From positions 62,001 through 126,000 of the forward strand of contig CAYMEX010000005.1 of the NCBI GenBank assembly GCA_964389525.1: a stretch of DNA of 64,000 bases, read 5' to 3'. Position numbers and translations under genes: made by a program. The notes under the pieces are model-generated. The model had not been told where the DNA came from. It saw only the letters and a list, made by a program, of their open reading frames with translations, and did no database searches. The stretch's first letter is position 1, and every line of letters starts with the position of its first letter. The DNA comes from JAFLTL01 sp964389525. Lineage in GTDB: Bacteria; Bacteroidota; Bacteroidia; Bacteroidales; Muribaculaceae. Shown here in pieces: positions 50,909 through 60,673 of the stretch.

Positions 50909-51579
50909 CAATCAGCTGTATGACGGCACTGGCCATGACGGTGGTGTCGGCGTGCGCCGAGGGCGACAAAGGGCCGTCGGTAGCATGCAGCTACGACATA
51001 GTCTGTTTCGACTCTCAAACCGATGAGGGCGGCAGTGTGTTTACCATGTGTCTCCCCGACGACGACCGCGAGATCGTCTACACCGATCCGCGCAAAGTCA
51101 TCGACACCTCCATTGTGCCCGAGGGCAACAGACTCATGCTCGCCTATGTGCCCGAAAATGAGCCGTATCAGAGCGGCCGCGTGACGGTCAGGGGCTATAC
51201 GCCTATCCACAACGCCTTGCTGATGGTAAGCCGCGACGGTGTCGATAACGATATGGCCGACTGGAGGCGCGACGGCATCTATCTTTACAGCATATGGCGT
51301 TCGGGCGATTACATCAATGTCAGGGCGCGGCTGACATATTCTTCGGAGTCGCGTGAGTTTGCGCTTGTCGTTGACGAGGCCGAGCTTGATGCGAAAGTGC
51401 CTGTGCCGACGGCGCGTCTCGTGCACCGCATGTCAAAGCCGGCACCCAACTTCGAGCGGCAGACCTATTCGTCGTTCGATATCGGCGCTCTCTGGCGGCA
51501 GCAGTGGATAAAAGGCCTGAAAGTCATGTTGGAGAACACCAACCTTGAGACCGACACGTTCATATTCACAAAAAACTGA
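50896..51579 (+). CDS. NigD-like lipoprotein
   Basis: 227 residues from the ATG at 50896 (MRALTISCMTALAMTVVSAC), chosen because it opens a lipoprotein signal with lipobox VSAC; earlier in-frame codons lie inside lolD. The N-terminal half (SYDIVCFDSQTDEGGSVFTMCLPDD...RLMLAYVPENEPYQSGRVTVRGY) matches NigD-like OB-type domains, and the second half is beta-rich. NigD proteins are Bacteroides lipoproteins first seen in a bacteriocin-related operon, but here no bacteriocin gene is near. Location: periplasmic side of a membrane. Confidence 0.78.
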   Translation: MRALTISCMTALAMTVVSACAEGDKGPSVACSYDIVCFDSQTDEGGSVFTMCLPDDDREIVYTDPRKVIDTSIVPEGNRLMLAYVPENEPYQSGRVTVRGYTPIHNALLMVSRDGVDNDMADWRRDGIYLYSIWRSGDYINVRARLTYSSESREFALVVDEAELDAKVPVPTARLVHRMSKPAPNFERQTYSSFDIGALWRQQWIKGLKVMLENTNLETDTFIFTKN

Positions 51580-51608
51580 TTACAAACACTACAATACAAC
51601 ATATCATC

Positions 51609-51950
51609 ATGGAACAGCCAAAGAAAAACCCTCAGGAGATACAGATCGAGCTTTCACCCGAAATCGCTTCGGGACACTACGCCAACCTTGCGGCGATCAC
51701 ACATACGCCCGGTGAGGTGTTCATTGACTTCATCGCTCTGACACCCAACATGCCGAAAGCCAAGGTGCAGTCGCGCATCATCATGACGCCCGAGAATGCG
51801 AAGAACCTTCTGTTCGCGCTCTCCGACAATATCCGCAAGTATGAGGCCGCATTCGGCACCATCGAGCCGAAGCGTCCTGTCGGCAATCCCGCGCAGGGAA
51901 GCGGACGCAATGGCGGCAACGGAGAGATACCCAATCCCTTCATGGCCTGA
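51609..51950 (+). CDS. DUF3467 protein
   Basis: 113 residues. ELSPEIASGHYANLAAITHTPGEVFIDFIALTP...AKVQSRIIMTPENAKNLLFALSDNIRKYEAAFG is the complete DUF3467 domain, followed by a Gly/Asn-rich tail. Small cytoplasmic protein of unknown function, common in Bacteroidetes. 33 bases upstream of cysS. Confidence 0.92.
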   Translation: MEQPKKNPQEIQIELSPEIASGHYANLAAITHTPGEVFIDFIALTPNMPKAKVQSRIIMTPENAKNLLFALSDNIRKYEAAFGTIEPKRPVGNPAQGSGRNGGNGEIPNPFMA

Positions 51951-51983
51951 TTGGCAGAAATTTGTCTGATCAACTGAAACATT

Positions 51984-53474
51984 ATGATTAAGGAAAACAG
52001 TCTGGCGATCTACAACTCGCTGTCGCGCCGCAAAGAGCTGTTCGTGCCTGTGCATGAGGGCATGGTGGGCATGTATGTCTGCGGTCCTACGGTCTACGGC
52101 GACGGACATCTGGGGCATGCGCGTCCGGCGATCACCTTCGATATACTTTTCCGCTATCTGCGTCATCTCGGCTACAAGGTGCGCTATGTGCGCAACATCA
52201 CCGATGTGGGCCATCTCGAGCACGACGCCGACGAGGGTGAGGACAAGATCGCGAAAAAAGCGCGCCTCGAGCAGCTTGAGCCGATGGAGGTGGTGCAGCA
52301 CTATCTCAACCGCTATCACAAGGCGATGGAGCGCCTCAACGTGCTCCCGCCTACGATCGAGCCGCATGCCTCGGGCCATATAATCGAACAGATCGCCTAC
52401 GTGGAGAAGATACTTGAGGCCGGCTACGCCTACGAGAGCAACGGGTCGGTCTACTTCGATGTGCCCAAGTACAATGCCGATCACCACTACGGCAAGCTGT
52501 CGGGGCGCAATATCGACGAGCTGCTTAGCGAGACACGTGCGCTCGACGGACAGAAAGAGAAGCATAATCCGGCCGACTTCGCCTTGTGGAAGAAAGCGGC
52601 TCCAGAGCATATAATGCACTGGCCGTCGGAGTGGAGCGAGGGATTTCCCGGCTGGCACCTCGAGTGCTCGGCCATGAGCGAGAAGTATCTCGGCGTTCCG
52701 TTCGACATTCATGGCGGCGGCATGGACCTGAAATTCCCGCATCACGAGTGCGAGATTGCCCAGTCGGTCGCACGCAACGGCTGCGACACGGTCAAGTACT
52801 GGATGCACAACAACATGATCACCATCAACGGGCAGAAGATGGGCAAGTCGCTCGGCAACTTCATCACGCTCGATGAGTTCTTCGAGGGCACGCATCCGCT
52901 TCTCACACAGGCCTACTCGCCGATGACGATCAGGTTCTTCATCCTGCAGGCACACTACAGGTCGACGGTCGATTTCAGCAACGAGGCTCTGCAGGCGGCC
53001 GAGAAGGCCATGCTGCGTATGCTCGACGGACGCCGCCGTCTTGATGAGATCACTCCCGCGTCCGAGGGTCCTGCTTCCGACGAGGTAAGCCGGATAGCTG
53101 TCAAGTGCTACGAGGCTATGGACGACGATCTCAACACGCCGATCGTCATAGCAAACCTCTTCGAGGCATGCCGTATTGTCAACTCGGCGAAAGACGCAGG
53201 CATGAAACTCACGACCGGCGATATCGAGGCTCTTAAGAGCACGTTCGATACATTCCTCGGCGACATTCTCGGCATCGTGAATGAGACGGCTACAGCGCCA
53301 TCGCAGTCGCTAAAGCCTTTTGAGGAGGCTGTCGATCTTCTTCTCTCCATACGTGCCGAGGCCAAGGCAAAGAAAGATTGGGCCACGAGCGATCTCATAC
53401 GCGACCGCCTCGCCGCTATGGGATTCACTGTAAAAGACACTAAGGACGGAGTAGAGTGGACTCTCCAGAAGTAA
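51984..53474 (+). CDS. cysS: Cysteinyl-tRNA synthetase
   Basis: 496 residues. Class I signature GHLGHAR after the zinc ligand Cys in YVCGPTVYGDG, further zinc ligands in GWHLECSAMS and FPHHECEIAQS, and the KMSKS form GQKMGKSLGN. It attaches cysteine to tRNA-Cys. Length is normal. Its end overlaps the DMT-transporter start by 19 bases. Confidence 0.97.
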   Translation: MIKENSLAIYNSLSRRKELFVPVHEGMVGMYVCGPTVYGDGHLGHARPAITFDILFRYLRHLGYKVRYVRNITDVGHLEHDADEGEDKIAKKARLEQLEPMEVVQHYLNRYHKAMERLNVLPPTIEPHASGHIIEQIAYVEKILEAGYAYESNGSVYFDVPKYNADHHYGKLSGRNIDELLSETRALDGQKEKHNPADFALWKKAAPEHIMHWPSEWSEGFPGWHLECSAMSEKYLGVPFDIHGGGMDLKFPHHECEIAQSVARNGCDTVKYWMHNNMITINGQKMGKSLGNFITLDEFFEGTHPLLTQAYSPMTIRFFILQAHYRSTVDFSNEALQAAEKAMLRMLDGRRRLDEITPASEGPASDEVSRIAVKCYEAMDDDLNTPIVIANLFEACRIVNSAKDAGMKLTTGDIEALKSTFDTFLGDILGIVNETATAPSQSLKPFEEAVDLLLSIRAEAKAKKDWATSDLIRDRLAAMGFTVKDTKDGVEWTLQK

Positions 53475-54403
53475 ATCTGACAAAACCGGCTCCGCAACAG
53501 TGGGAGGGGCATCTGGCGATGTTTTTCGCCAACATCCTCTGGGGAGCGATGTCGCCGGTTGCAAAAGCTGTAATGCAGGAAGGCGTGATCTCAGGGGTCG
53601 CGCTTTCCGCTTTACGTATTTTCGGTGGCACGCTGCTCTTTATTGTTGCGGCGCTGTTGCCGTCGCGCATCACGGGCGATGTGCCGCTTGAGCGGCGCGA
53701 CATTCTCAAGGTTTTCATCGCGTCAGTCATAATGATAAGCGCAAATCAGGGGCTGTACATTCTTGGCATAAGCTACACGACGCCTGTCGACACGGCGGTG
53801 ATGAGCACGACCACGCCGGTGTTTACGCTTGTGTTTGCCGCCATATTCATCGGCATGCCTATGACGCCGCTTAAAGTGTTCGGCGTCGTGCTCGGCATTG
53901 CCGGCGCATTGATACTCTCGCTCTACGGGTCGGCGAGCGCGATTGCGTCGAACCCGGTTCTTGGCGACGCGCTTTGTCTCGGAGCACAGATGTGTGCCGC
54001 GATATACTACGTCTTTTTTCTGGGCGTCATAGGCAAGTACCCGCCTTTCACGCTCATGAAGTGGATGTTCTTCTTCTCGTCGCTCACATGGGTGCCGTGC
54101 ACTCTCCCCTGGATTCTCGATACCGACTGGACTGCGGTGTCTTCCGCCTCATGGTGGTCGATCGCCTATATCGCGGTGTTCCCGACGTTTATCGCCTATA
54201 TGCTTATCCCGTTCTCGCAGAAGCGACTGAAACCTACGGTTGTATCGATGTATGCCTATCTGCAGCCTGTGTCGGCCGCCGTGCTGGCGTCGGTCATGGG
54301 GCTGGCGGCATTTGGCTGGGTGAAGGGCATGGCATCGGCGCTTATCTTTGCCGGAGTCGCCTGTGTGACGCTGGCCACCTCGTCGCCGCATCATCGTAAG
54401 TAA
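53456..54403 (+). CDS. EamA/DMT-family transporter
   Basis: 315 residues with ten predicted membrane helices in two EamA repeats (GHLAMFFANILWGAMSPVAKAVM...; GDALCLGAQMCAAIYYVFFLGVIGKYPP...). DMT exporters move small metabolites such as amino acids out of the cell. Substrate unknown. The start at 53456 overlaps cysS, suggesting coupling. Confidence 0.9.
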   Translation: MDSPEVNLTKPAPQQWEGHLAMFFANILWGAMSPVAKAVMQEGVISGVALSALRIFGGTLLFIVAALLPSRITGDVPLERRDILKVFIASVIMISANQGLYILGISYTTPVDTAVMSTTTPVFTLVFAAIFIGMPMTPLKVFGVVLGIAGALILSLYGSASAIASNPVLGDALCLGAQMCAAIYYVFFLGVIGKYPPFTLMKWMFFFSSLTWVPCTLPWILDTDWTAVSSASWWSIAYIAVFPTFIAYMLIPFSQKRLKPTVVSMYAYLQPVSAAVLASVMGLAAFGWVKGMASALIFAGVACVTLATSSPHHRK

Positions 54404-54409
54404 GTTCGT

Positions 54410-55822
54410 ATGGCGGAGGTAAGCGACTTTTCCCGACTCATCAGAGACAATCTGCCATATACACCCACCACGCAGCAGGTGGCGCTCATCGATGCGCTCT
54501 CGCATTTCTGCAATGCGCCGCAGACACCCGACAACGACGTGTTTCTGCTCAACGGCTATGCCGGCACGGGTAAGACATCGGTTGTGGGAGCACTTGTCAA
54601 GGCACTCGCATCGGTTGGCCGCCGCAGTGTGCTGCTTGCACCTACTGGGCGGGCGGCCAAGGTGTTCAGTCGTTTTGCATCCCATCCGGCCTACACGATC
54701 CACCGACGCATCTATCACACCGACCCCGACTCGGGCGAGTTCAATTCTTTGGCCGAGAACACGTCGCGCCCCGGCACGATATTCATTGTCGACGAGGCAT
54801 CGATGATCGGGAGCGACAACCAGGCCACATGCACGAGTCTGCTCGATGACCTCATCCAGTATGTCTACATGGCCGACGGATGCCGGCTGATACTCCTTGG
54901 CGACACGGCGCAGCTTCCGCCGGTAGGGTGCGTGCAGAGTCCCGCCATGTCGCGCGATACGCTTCGGTCGTTTGGTCTGAAAGTGACGCGCGTGGTGCTC
55001 ACGGCTACCGTGCGTCAGGCTGCCGAGTCGGGCATTCTCTACAACGCCACATGGCTTCGCAAGGCCATGAGGGTCGATCCGCTCCCGGTGCCGGTACTGA
55101 CGCTGTCGCCGTTCGACGACGTGGCCGGGGTGGAGGGGAGCGATCTCCCCGACGAGCTTGCCGATGCCTACTCGTGCTACGGCCTTGAGGAGACGATCGT
55201 CATAACACGCTCCAACCGCGCGGCCACGCAGTACAATATGGCCATACGCAACCAGATACTTGAGCGCGAGGAGATGCTGGTGCCCGGCGAACTTGTGATG
55301 ATCGCTAAAAACAACTATTTCTGGACCCGCAAGATCAAGGGCTTTGACTTTATTGCCAACGGCGACATCGCCCGGGTCGTGAAAGTACTCGGCGTGGAGG
55401 AACGCATGTCGATGAAATTCGCCGACGTCATACTTGCCTTCCCCGACCGCGACATAGAGGTCGAGGTGAAAGTGTCGCTCGATGCGCTTGTCTCCGACAC
55501 TCCGGCTCTCTCACGCGAGCAGATGCAGCAGCTTGCCGAGGTGGCCATAAACGATCCCGACCGTTATCCTCCGTTTATGCCGCTGGAGCGCAGACTGAAA
55601 ATGCTGCGCCATGATCCGGTCTACAATGCCCTGCAGATAAAATACGCTTATGCGGTCACATGCCACAAGTCGCAAGGCGGACAGTGGGACTCGGTCTTTG
55701 TCGACATGGGCTACATCCCCCCCGAGGCGCAGGGCATCGATTTCTACCGCTGGCTCTACACGTCTGTCACGCGTGCCAAAAAGAAAGTGCAGTTTGTCAA
55801 TCCACGTCTTCCCGTCAGGTGA
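54410..55822 (+). CDS. RecD-like / UvrD-C-type ATP-dependent DNA helicase
   Basis: 470 residues. Walker A LLNGYAGTGKTSVVGALV (GYAGTGKT at 49-56), RSVLLAPTGRAAKVFS (motif Ia), TIFIVDEASMIG (Walker B), LILLGDTAQLPPVG (motif III), TATVRQ, and the UvrD_C_2 tail YAYAVTCHKSQGGQWDSVFVD...WLYTSVTRAKKKVQFVNP. It is a short superfamily 1 5'-3' helicase of the RecD2/Dda type, widespread in Bacteroidetes without RecB or RecC. A DNA repair or recombination role is likely. Confidence 0.9.
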   Translation: MAEVSDFSRLIRDNLPYTPTTQQVALIDALSHFCNAPQTPDNDVFLLNGYAGTGKTSVVGALVKALASVGRRSVLLAPTGRAAKVFSRFASHPAYTIHRRIYHTDPDSGEFNSLAENTSRPGTIFIVDEASMIGSDNQATCTSLLDDLIQYVYMADGCRLILLGDTAQLPPVGCVQSPAMSRDTLRSFGLKVTRVVLTATVRQAAESGILYNATWLRKAMRVDPLPVPVLTLSPFDDVAGVEGSDLPDELADAYSCYGLEETIVITRSNRAATQYNMAIRNQILEREEMLVPGELVMIAKNNYFWTRKIKGFDFIANGDIARVVKVLGVEERMSMKFADVILAFPDRDIEVEVKVSLDALVSDTPALSREQMQQLAEVAINDPDRYPPFMPLERRLKMLRHDPVYNALQIKYAYAVTCHKSQGGQWDSVFVDMGYIPPEAQGIDFYRWLYTSVTRAKKKVQFVNPRLPVR

Positions 55823-55825
55823 CCA

Positions 55826-56332
55826 ATGAATCCATATCAGTTTCAGAAACAATATGAACAGCTGTTCCTCCCGCTCGGGCTGTATGCGCTCCGTTTGGTG
55901 GGCGACACCGATGTGGCTCAGGATGTAGTGCAGTCGGCCTTTGAGTCGGCATGGCTGAAAGTCGGCGAGATACAGAGTCTCAAACCCTACATGTATCGCG
56001 CCGTGCGCAATGCCGCGCTTATGTGGCTGAAAGAAAATGATAGGACCGAGGCGCTCACCGACGACATGGATGCCCCCGTATGCGACGACGATGTGACGCG
56101 GTCTGAGCGCGACGCCAGGCTGTGGCGTGCTATCGACGGTCTGCCCGCACGATGCCGTGAGATTTTTCTCATGTGCAAGCGCGACGGCATGTCTTATGCC
56201 GAAATCGCGCAGGAGCTTGATATTTCTGTGAAGACGGTCGATAATCAGATCGCCAAGGCGTTGCGTGTGCTTCGCGGCTCCGACGACCTGAAGCATCTCA
56301 ATAATTTTTCAGTTCTTCTCTGTTTTTTATGA
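55826..56332 (+). CDS. ECF RNA polymerase sigma factor
   Basis: 168 residues. Region 2 (YEQLFLPLGLYALRLVGDTDVAQDVVQSAFESAW...LKPYMYRAVRNAALMWLKEN) and region 4 (LPARCREIFLMCKRDGMSYAEIAQELDISVKTVDNQIAKALRVLR) with the helix-turn-helix are complete. The SVKTVDNQI..AL pattern is typical of Bacteroidetes sigma factors linked to FecR-like regulators. It should direct transcription of the downstream receptor operon when released by the anti-sigma protein encoded next. Confidence 0.95.
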   Translation: MNPYQFQKQYEQLFLPLGLYALRLVGDTDVAQDVVQSAFESAWLKVGEIQSLKPYMYRAVRNAALMWLKENDRTEALTDDMDAPVCDDDVTRSERDARLWRAIDGLPARCREIFLMCKRDGMSYAEIAQELDISVKTVDNQIAKALRVLRGSDDLKHLNNFSVLLCFL

Positions 56333-56376
56333 TTCGGCGATAGGGAATTTCGGGGGATCTGCAATCTAAGGGGTAT

Positions 56377-56820
56377 ATGGAAAGTAAATTTAAAGAGTCT
56401 GTCGACTTCGTAACGCATTTCTACCGTCGTGACGCATTTGTCGCGAGGCGCAGGTTTGTGAGCCATTACCTGTTGTGGAGATGGCGCGGTGTGGCGGCAG
56501 CGCTTGCCGGATGCGTGTTGGCAGCGTCGGCGGCGATAGTCTATGTAGGCACACACAGGGTTGAGACAGCGCAGCCCGAGGTCTTGCCTGCGGCCGGGAT
56601 GCCGGTTGAGCCTGTGAAGGCCGAAGTGAAGCGCATCGAGTTTGTCAGTGCACCGCTCGACAGCGTTGTCACCCGCATAGAGAATGTCTACGGCGTGAAA
56701 GTGGATGGAGTAAACGAATCCGACACAATGCGCCTGACTCTGAGCTACGAAGGCACGGCCGAGGATCTTGTCGACGCCATCAATCTCACGCTCGACACAC
56801 ATCTGTCCATATCCCGGTAA
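56377..56820 (+). CDS. Minimal FecR-like anti-sigma factor (DUF4974 without FecR core)
   Basis: 147 residues, less than half the usual FecR length of about 320-340. A cytoplasmic N-terminal part (1-37; MESKFKESVDFVTHFYRRDAF) is followed by one transmembrane helix (38-58), a linker, and a C-terminal DUF4974-like domain (84-147; VKRIEFVSAPLDSVVTRIENVYGVKV...EDLVDAINLTLDTHLSI). The central FecR domain is absent. Position between the sigma factor and the STN-TonB receptor supports the role: it would hold the sigma factor and sense the receptor's N-terminal domain in the periplasm. Confidence 0.8.
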   Translation: MESKFKESVDFVTHFYRRDAFVARRRFVSHYLLWRWRGVAAALAGCVLAASAAIVYVGTHRVETAQPEVLPAAGMPVEPVKAEVKRIEFVSAPLDSVVTRIENVYGVKVDGVNESDTMRLTLSYEGTAEDLVDAINLTLDTHLSISR

Positions 56821-56840
56821 AGAAAGCAGAAAATAAACCA

Positions 56841-59498
56841 ATGAAAATCAAGTCTGCCCTCGTAGCAGGGCTTATGCTGTTGTCGGCGATGATGGCCGGA
56901 GCCGACAACATAACGATACACGCCACCGGGCAGCCGGCCGACGAAGTGTTCCGTCAGATCGCTCGGCAGAGTGGAAAGAACTTCGTCTATGCGACAGATC
57001 TTCTGCGTGGCCGCACGGTCAGCGTCAGCGCCGACAATGCCCCGCTGGAGACTGTGCTGGAGCGCATGCTCCGATCTACCGGCATTGTCTACAGCATAAA
57101 GGGAAATAATATCATACTCTCGCGCGGGAAAACCGCGACGGTCGCCGCAAAGGTTACTGTCAGCGGGTTTGTACGCGAGAAAGGCAACGGAGAGCCTATG
57201 GTAGGCGCGCTGGTGCGATGCGGCGTCGGCGGTGGCACCGTTGTCGCCGCCACCAACACGATGGGTTTCTACTCGCTCACTCTGCCTGCCGGGAAATACC
57301 CGCTAACAGCCTCATATCTCGGCTATGAACCGGTCAGCCGCATGGTCGACATACACGAAAACCTGTCGATAGACTTCGACATGACACCGTCATCCAGAGT
57401 TTTGCGCGAGGTCGAGGTGGAGGGGAGTCGGAATCGTCAGCAGGCCATAAGCTCGCCGTCCATCGGTTCGATCAACGTGGGTAAGGCGGCGATAGCGTCG
57501 ACGCCGGTGCTGTTTGGCGAGAGCGACGTGATAAAGACGCTTCAGCTCGAGCCTGGAGTCTCGGCCGGCATAGAGGGCATGGCCGGGATGTATGTCCACG
57601 GCGGCAACACCGACGAGAACATGTACATGCTCGACAATATACCGCTGTATCAGGTCAATCATCTCGGCGGCCTCTTCTCGGCATTCAATGTCGAGGCGTT
57701 GCGCAACGTCGACTTCTATAAGTCATCGTTTCCGGCGCGCTACGATGGCCGTCTGTCATCATATATGGAGGTCAACACAAAGGACGGATCGCTTGAGGCG
57801 CACCATGGATCGGCGAGGCTCGGGCTCACGTCGGGCGCATTCAATATCGACGGCCCGATCGGACATTGCGGCACATCGTATTCGGTGGCGTTGCGCCGGT
57901 CGTGGTACGATCTTCTGACCATACCTGCATTTGCAATTGCCAATTCTTTTATAAAGGATAACGAAGAGAAAACATCGGTCGGCTATGCGTTCACCGATCT
58001 CAACGCCAAGATCACACATCGTTTTTCAGAGCGGTCTAAACTCTATGCGATGCTGTATTACGGCGAAGATTATCTGCGTTATAAGAGCACCTGGGACGAT
58101 CCGAAGGACTCAGAAAACAGTGCCGATTATACACATGACTACCATCATTTGCGGTGGGGCAATATCGTCGGTTCGGCCGGATGGAGCTATGTGCTGACTC
58201 CAAAGCTGTTCGGCGAGTTTACCGCCGCATACTCACGCTACGCCTCACGCATGACGTCAGAGGATGAGAACGGCACACGTGTCGACGGGGCTGTCACGAC
58301 ATTCACGCGTGACAGAAATGTGACCCGAAACGAGATAAACGACTGGATACTGAAAGCCGATTTCGACTGGCGTCCTCATGCCGCCCATCGCATCAGTTTC
58401 GGGCTCGGCTATACATTTCACGATTTTATGCCCGCGCGCTCACGTCGTCACATCACGACCGATGAGATCGACAATGTCGTCACCGACCGTGTCACCGCAT
58501 ATCATGCCGGTGAGGCTAACGCCTATGCCGGAGGCGACTGGCAGCCGCTCAACAGCCTTCGTGTGAACTATGGCGCGCACTTCTCGATTTTCAATATCGA
58601 GGGGCACACTCATGCGCATCTGTCGCCGCGCCTGAGCGCGCGCTGGAGTGCCAGTGACAACTGGTCGTTTAAAGCCGGATATGCACGCACGGTGCAATAC
58701 GTCCATCAGCTTATGCAGAGCTCTATTTCGCTTCCTACCGACCAGTGGGTGCCCATTATCGGTGACCAGAAACCACAGACGGCCGACAAGATCGCGGCCG
58801 GAGCATATTACTCGCCTTCCGGGGACTATGTCGTGTCGGTCGAGGGATATTGGAAGTGGATGGATAATCTTCTCGACTACGCCGACGAGTACTATCTGCT
58901 GCCTCCCGACGATGAGTGGTCGTCGAAGCTTACCCCCGGCAAAGGCACATCAAAAGGCCTCGACTTCAAGATCTCCAAGGAGTTCGGACGGTTCACCGGC
59001 CACATATCCTACTCGCTCATGTGGGCCGACCGGCAGTATGCGGGCCGCAACGGCGGACGACGCTTCCCGGCGAGGTTCGACAACCGCCATAAGATCAATA
59101 TTGTCGCAAGCTGGCGCATCAACGACCGCTGGGAGGTATCGGGTGCATGGACGGGCATGAGCGGCAACCGCATCACACTCCCCACACAGATATGGAGCGA
59201 TCCGATGCTCAGCGGCCCGTGGCACTACGACATGCTGCTTGGCACCGATGTCAACAATTTCCGTCTGCCGTTCTATCATCGTCTGGATCTGAGCTTCAAA
59301 CGCTATACTAAGAAAGGCTACTGGACCTTCTCGCTCTACAACGCTTATTGCAATATGAACACTATTGCCGTTCGCCGTGACTATTCCGACAATCCCACAT
59401 ACGATCCGGTCACAGGTAAGACCGATTACCTTCCCGTCTTCCAGAAAATCAAACTTATTCCTGTAATTCCGTCAGTTTCCTATACATGGCTGTTCTGA
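56841..59498 (+). CDS. TonB-dependent transducer with STN domain
   Basis: 885 residues. Signal peptide (1-21), STN signalling domain (about 24-95; ITIHATGQPADEVFRQIARQSGKNFVYATDLLRGRTVSV...), carboxypeptidase-regulatory-like domain (about 108-185; VSGFVREKGNGEPMVGALVRC), plug (about 205-320; GMYVHGGNTDENMYMLDNIPLYQVNHLGG) and a barrel ending in SYTWLF. It imports or senses a substrate at the outer membrane and passes a signal to the anti-sigma factor through the STN domain. The DUF4249 lipoprotein downstream overlaps it by 13 bases. Ligand unknown. Confidence 0.94.
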   Translation: MKIKSALVAGLMLLSAMMAGADNITIHATGQPADEVFRQIARQSGKNFVYATDLLRGRTVSVSADNAPLETVLERMLRSTGIVYSIKGNNIILSRGKTATVAAKVTVSGFVREKGNGEPMVGALVRCGVGGGTVVAATNTMGFYSLTLPAGKYPLTASYLGYEPVSRMVDIHENLSIDFDMTPSSRVLREVEVEGSRNRQQAISSPSIGSINVGKAAIASTPVLFGESDVIKTLQLEPGVSAGIEGMAGMYVHGGNTDENMYMLDNIPLYQVNHLGGLFSAFNVEALRNVDFYKSSFPARYDGRLSSYMEVNTKDGSLEAHHGSARLGLTSGAFNIDGPIGHCGTSYSVALRRSWYDLLTIPAFAIANSFIKDNEEKTSVGYAFTDLNAKITHRFSERSKLYAMLYYGEDYLRYKSTWDDPKDSENSADYTHDYHHLRWGNIVGSAGWSYVLTPKLFGEFTAAYSRYASRMTSEDENGTRVDGAVTTFTRDRNVTRNEINDWILKADFDWRPHAAHRISFGLGYTFHDFMPARSRRHITTDEIDNVVTDRVTAYHAGEANAYAGGDWQPLNSLRVNYGAHFSIFNIEGHTHAHLSPRLSARWSASDNWSFKAGYARTVQYVHQLMQSSISLPTDQWVPIIGDQKPQTADKIAAGAYYSPSGDYVVSVEGYWKWMDNLLDYADEYYLLPPDDEWSSKLTPGKGTSKGLDFKISKEFGRFTGHISYSLMWADRQYAGRNGGRRFPARFDNRHKINIVASWRINDRWEVSGAWTGMSGNRITLPTQIWSDPMLSGPWHYDMLLGTDVNNFRLPFYHRLDLSFKRYTKKGYWTFSLYNAYCNMNTIAVRRDYSDNPTYDPVTGKTDYLPVFQKIKLIPVIPSVSYTWLF

Positions 59499-60574
59499 AA
59501 TCAATACTGCGCATAATCATGCCGTCGCTGCTTCCGGCTATGTTCCTGTCGTCGTGCTACGCCGACTTCGACCCGAACATCGACAGCACCCCGGTTCTCT
59601 GTATCAATGCCACAGTCGAGGCCGGCGAGCCTCTGAAAGTGGAGGTGACCCGCACATGGCGCTGGGAAGAGTCCGATCTGATCGATAAAAATGGCGCCGG
59701 AGTTACCGATGCGACTGTCAGGCTCTACGTCAACGACAGCTATGTCGAGGATCTCACATGCCGTGAGGTGGAGCGGGATCCCGATAAGTATTATCCCGAC
59801 TATCTGCCTGAATATCTGTACTATTCCGATAAATACATTCCGGCAAGTGGCGATGTCGTGCGTCTTGAGGCCGAGTCGGAGCAATATGGCGGTGCGTCGG
59901 CGACCGAGACCGTTCCCCACGCGGTCGCTATCGACCGGGTCGAGTCCGTTCTCTCCGATGTGCATGTGTCCACCGACAGCAAAGGTGAGATCAATTGCAC
60001 GTTCGACCTCAGTATGCTCATTTATTTCACCGATCCTGCCGACGTCAGAAACTTCTATCAGTTCAATATGGGTGCGTGGGACCCTTATACGTATGATGAG
60101 GAAACCGGCGAAATCTTCTATTTTATGTACAATATGTGGGAGGTAGATATGACTGGGGAGCCGCTTTTTACCGAGCATGTGTCGACACTCGAGTCGATAA
60201 CGGCTCAGACATGGGGCTACAGCTTCTTTTCCGACCGTCAGATATCGGGAAAAACCTATCCGCTGCATGTGAAAATCAATGATTGCAGCCTCACGTACTA
60301 TAATCCCGAAAATAAGCCTGAGTATGAGAACGCCGGTCTGGAAATTGAATTGCTGTCGTTGTCGCAGAGCTACTACAATCACGTGCTCTCGGTGTGGGAA
60401 GCTAATGAAAGCATAGTCGGATCGCTCGGCAGCGTCGGACTCGGAGAGGCTGTGCCGCCCTACAGCAACGTGTCGTCGCATGCGGGCATAGTCGCCGGAT
60501 GCGCCGGCGCAAAAGTCCATTTGTCGATACCAACGATTTTAAAGGAACATCTTGATCTGAAAACGCAGCAATAA
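59486..60574 (+). CDS. DUF4249 lipoprotein
   Basis: 362 residues. Lipoprotein signal (IIMPSLLPAMFLSSC, Cys about 24) then the DUF4249 start YADFDPNIDSTPVLCINATVEAGEPLKVEVTRTW. DUF4249 proteins are encoded next to STN-type TonB receptors in Bacteroidetes and are taken to be their surface or periplasmic partner. Overlaps the receptor gene by 13 bases; last gene before a strong terminator. Confidence 0.9.
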   Translation: MAVLKSILRIIMPSLLPAMFLSSCYADFDPNIDSTPVLCINATVEAGEPLKVEVTRTWRWEESDLIDKNGAGVTDATVRLYVNDSYVEDLTCREVERDPDKYYPDYLPEYLYYSDKYIPASGDVVRLEAESEQYGGASATETVPHAVAIDRVESVLSDVHVSTDSKGEINCTFDLSMLIYFTDPADVRNFYQFNMGAWDPYTYDEETGEIFYFMYNMWEVDMTGEPLFTEHVSTLESITAQTWGYSFFSDRQISGKTYPLHVKINDCSLTYYNPENKPEYENAGLEIELLSLSQSYYNHVLSVWEANESIVGSLGSVGLGEAVPPYSNVSSHAGIVAGCAGAKVHLSIPTILKEHLDLKTQQ

Positions 60575-60597
60575 TAGAACTAAGGAGTAGCTGCAAT

Positions 60598-60638
60598 GGC
60601 CCCGGGCGTGTGCGAAAGTTCGTCCGGGGCCAATTTTT
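60598..60638 (+). terminator. Terminator of the sigma-receptor operon
   Basis: GGCCCCGG (60598-60605) pairs with CCGGGGCC (60624-60631), followed by AATTTTT. Confidence 0.9.
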
Positions 60639-60673
60639 GTGTCGTGTGATGCTATATGGTTGATTATTATTTT

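Noticed and set aside
50896..51579. Bacteriocin locus suggested by the NigD-like protein
   Set aside because: No precursor peptide, processing or immunity genes are seen around it; NigD-like lipoproteins are common outside such loci.
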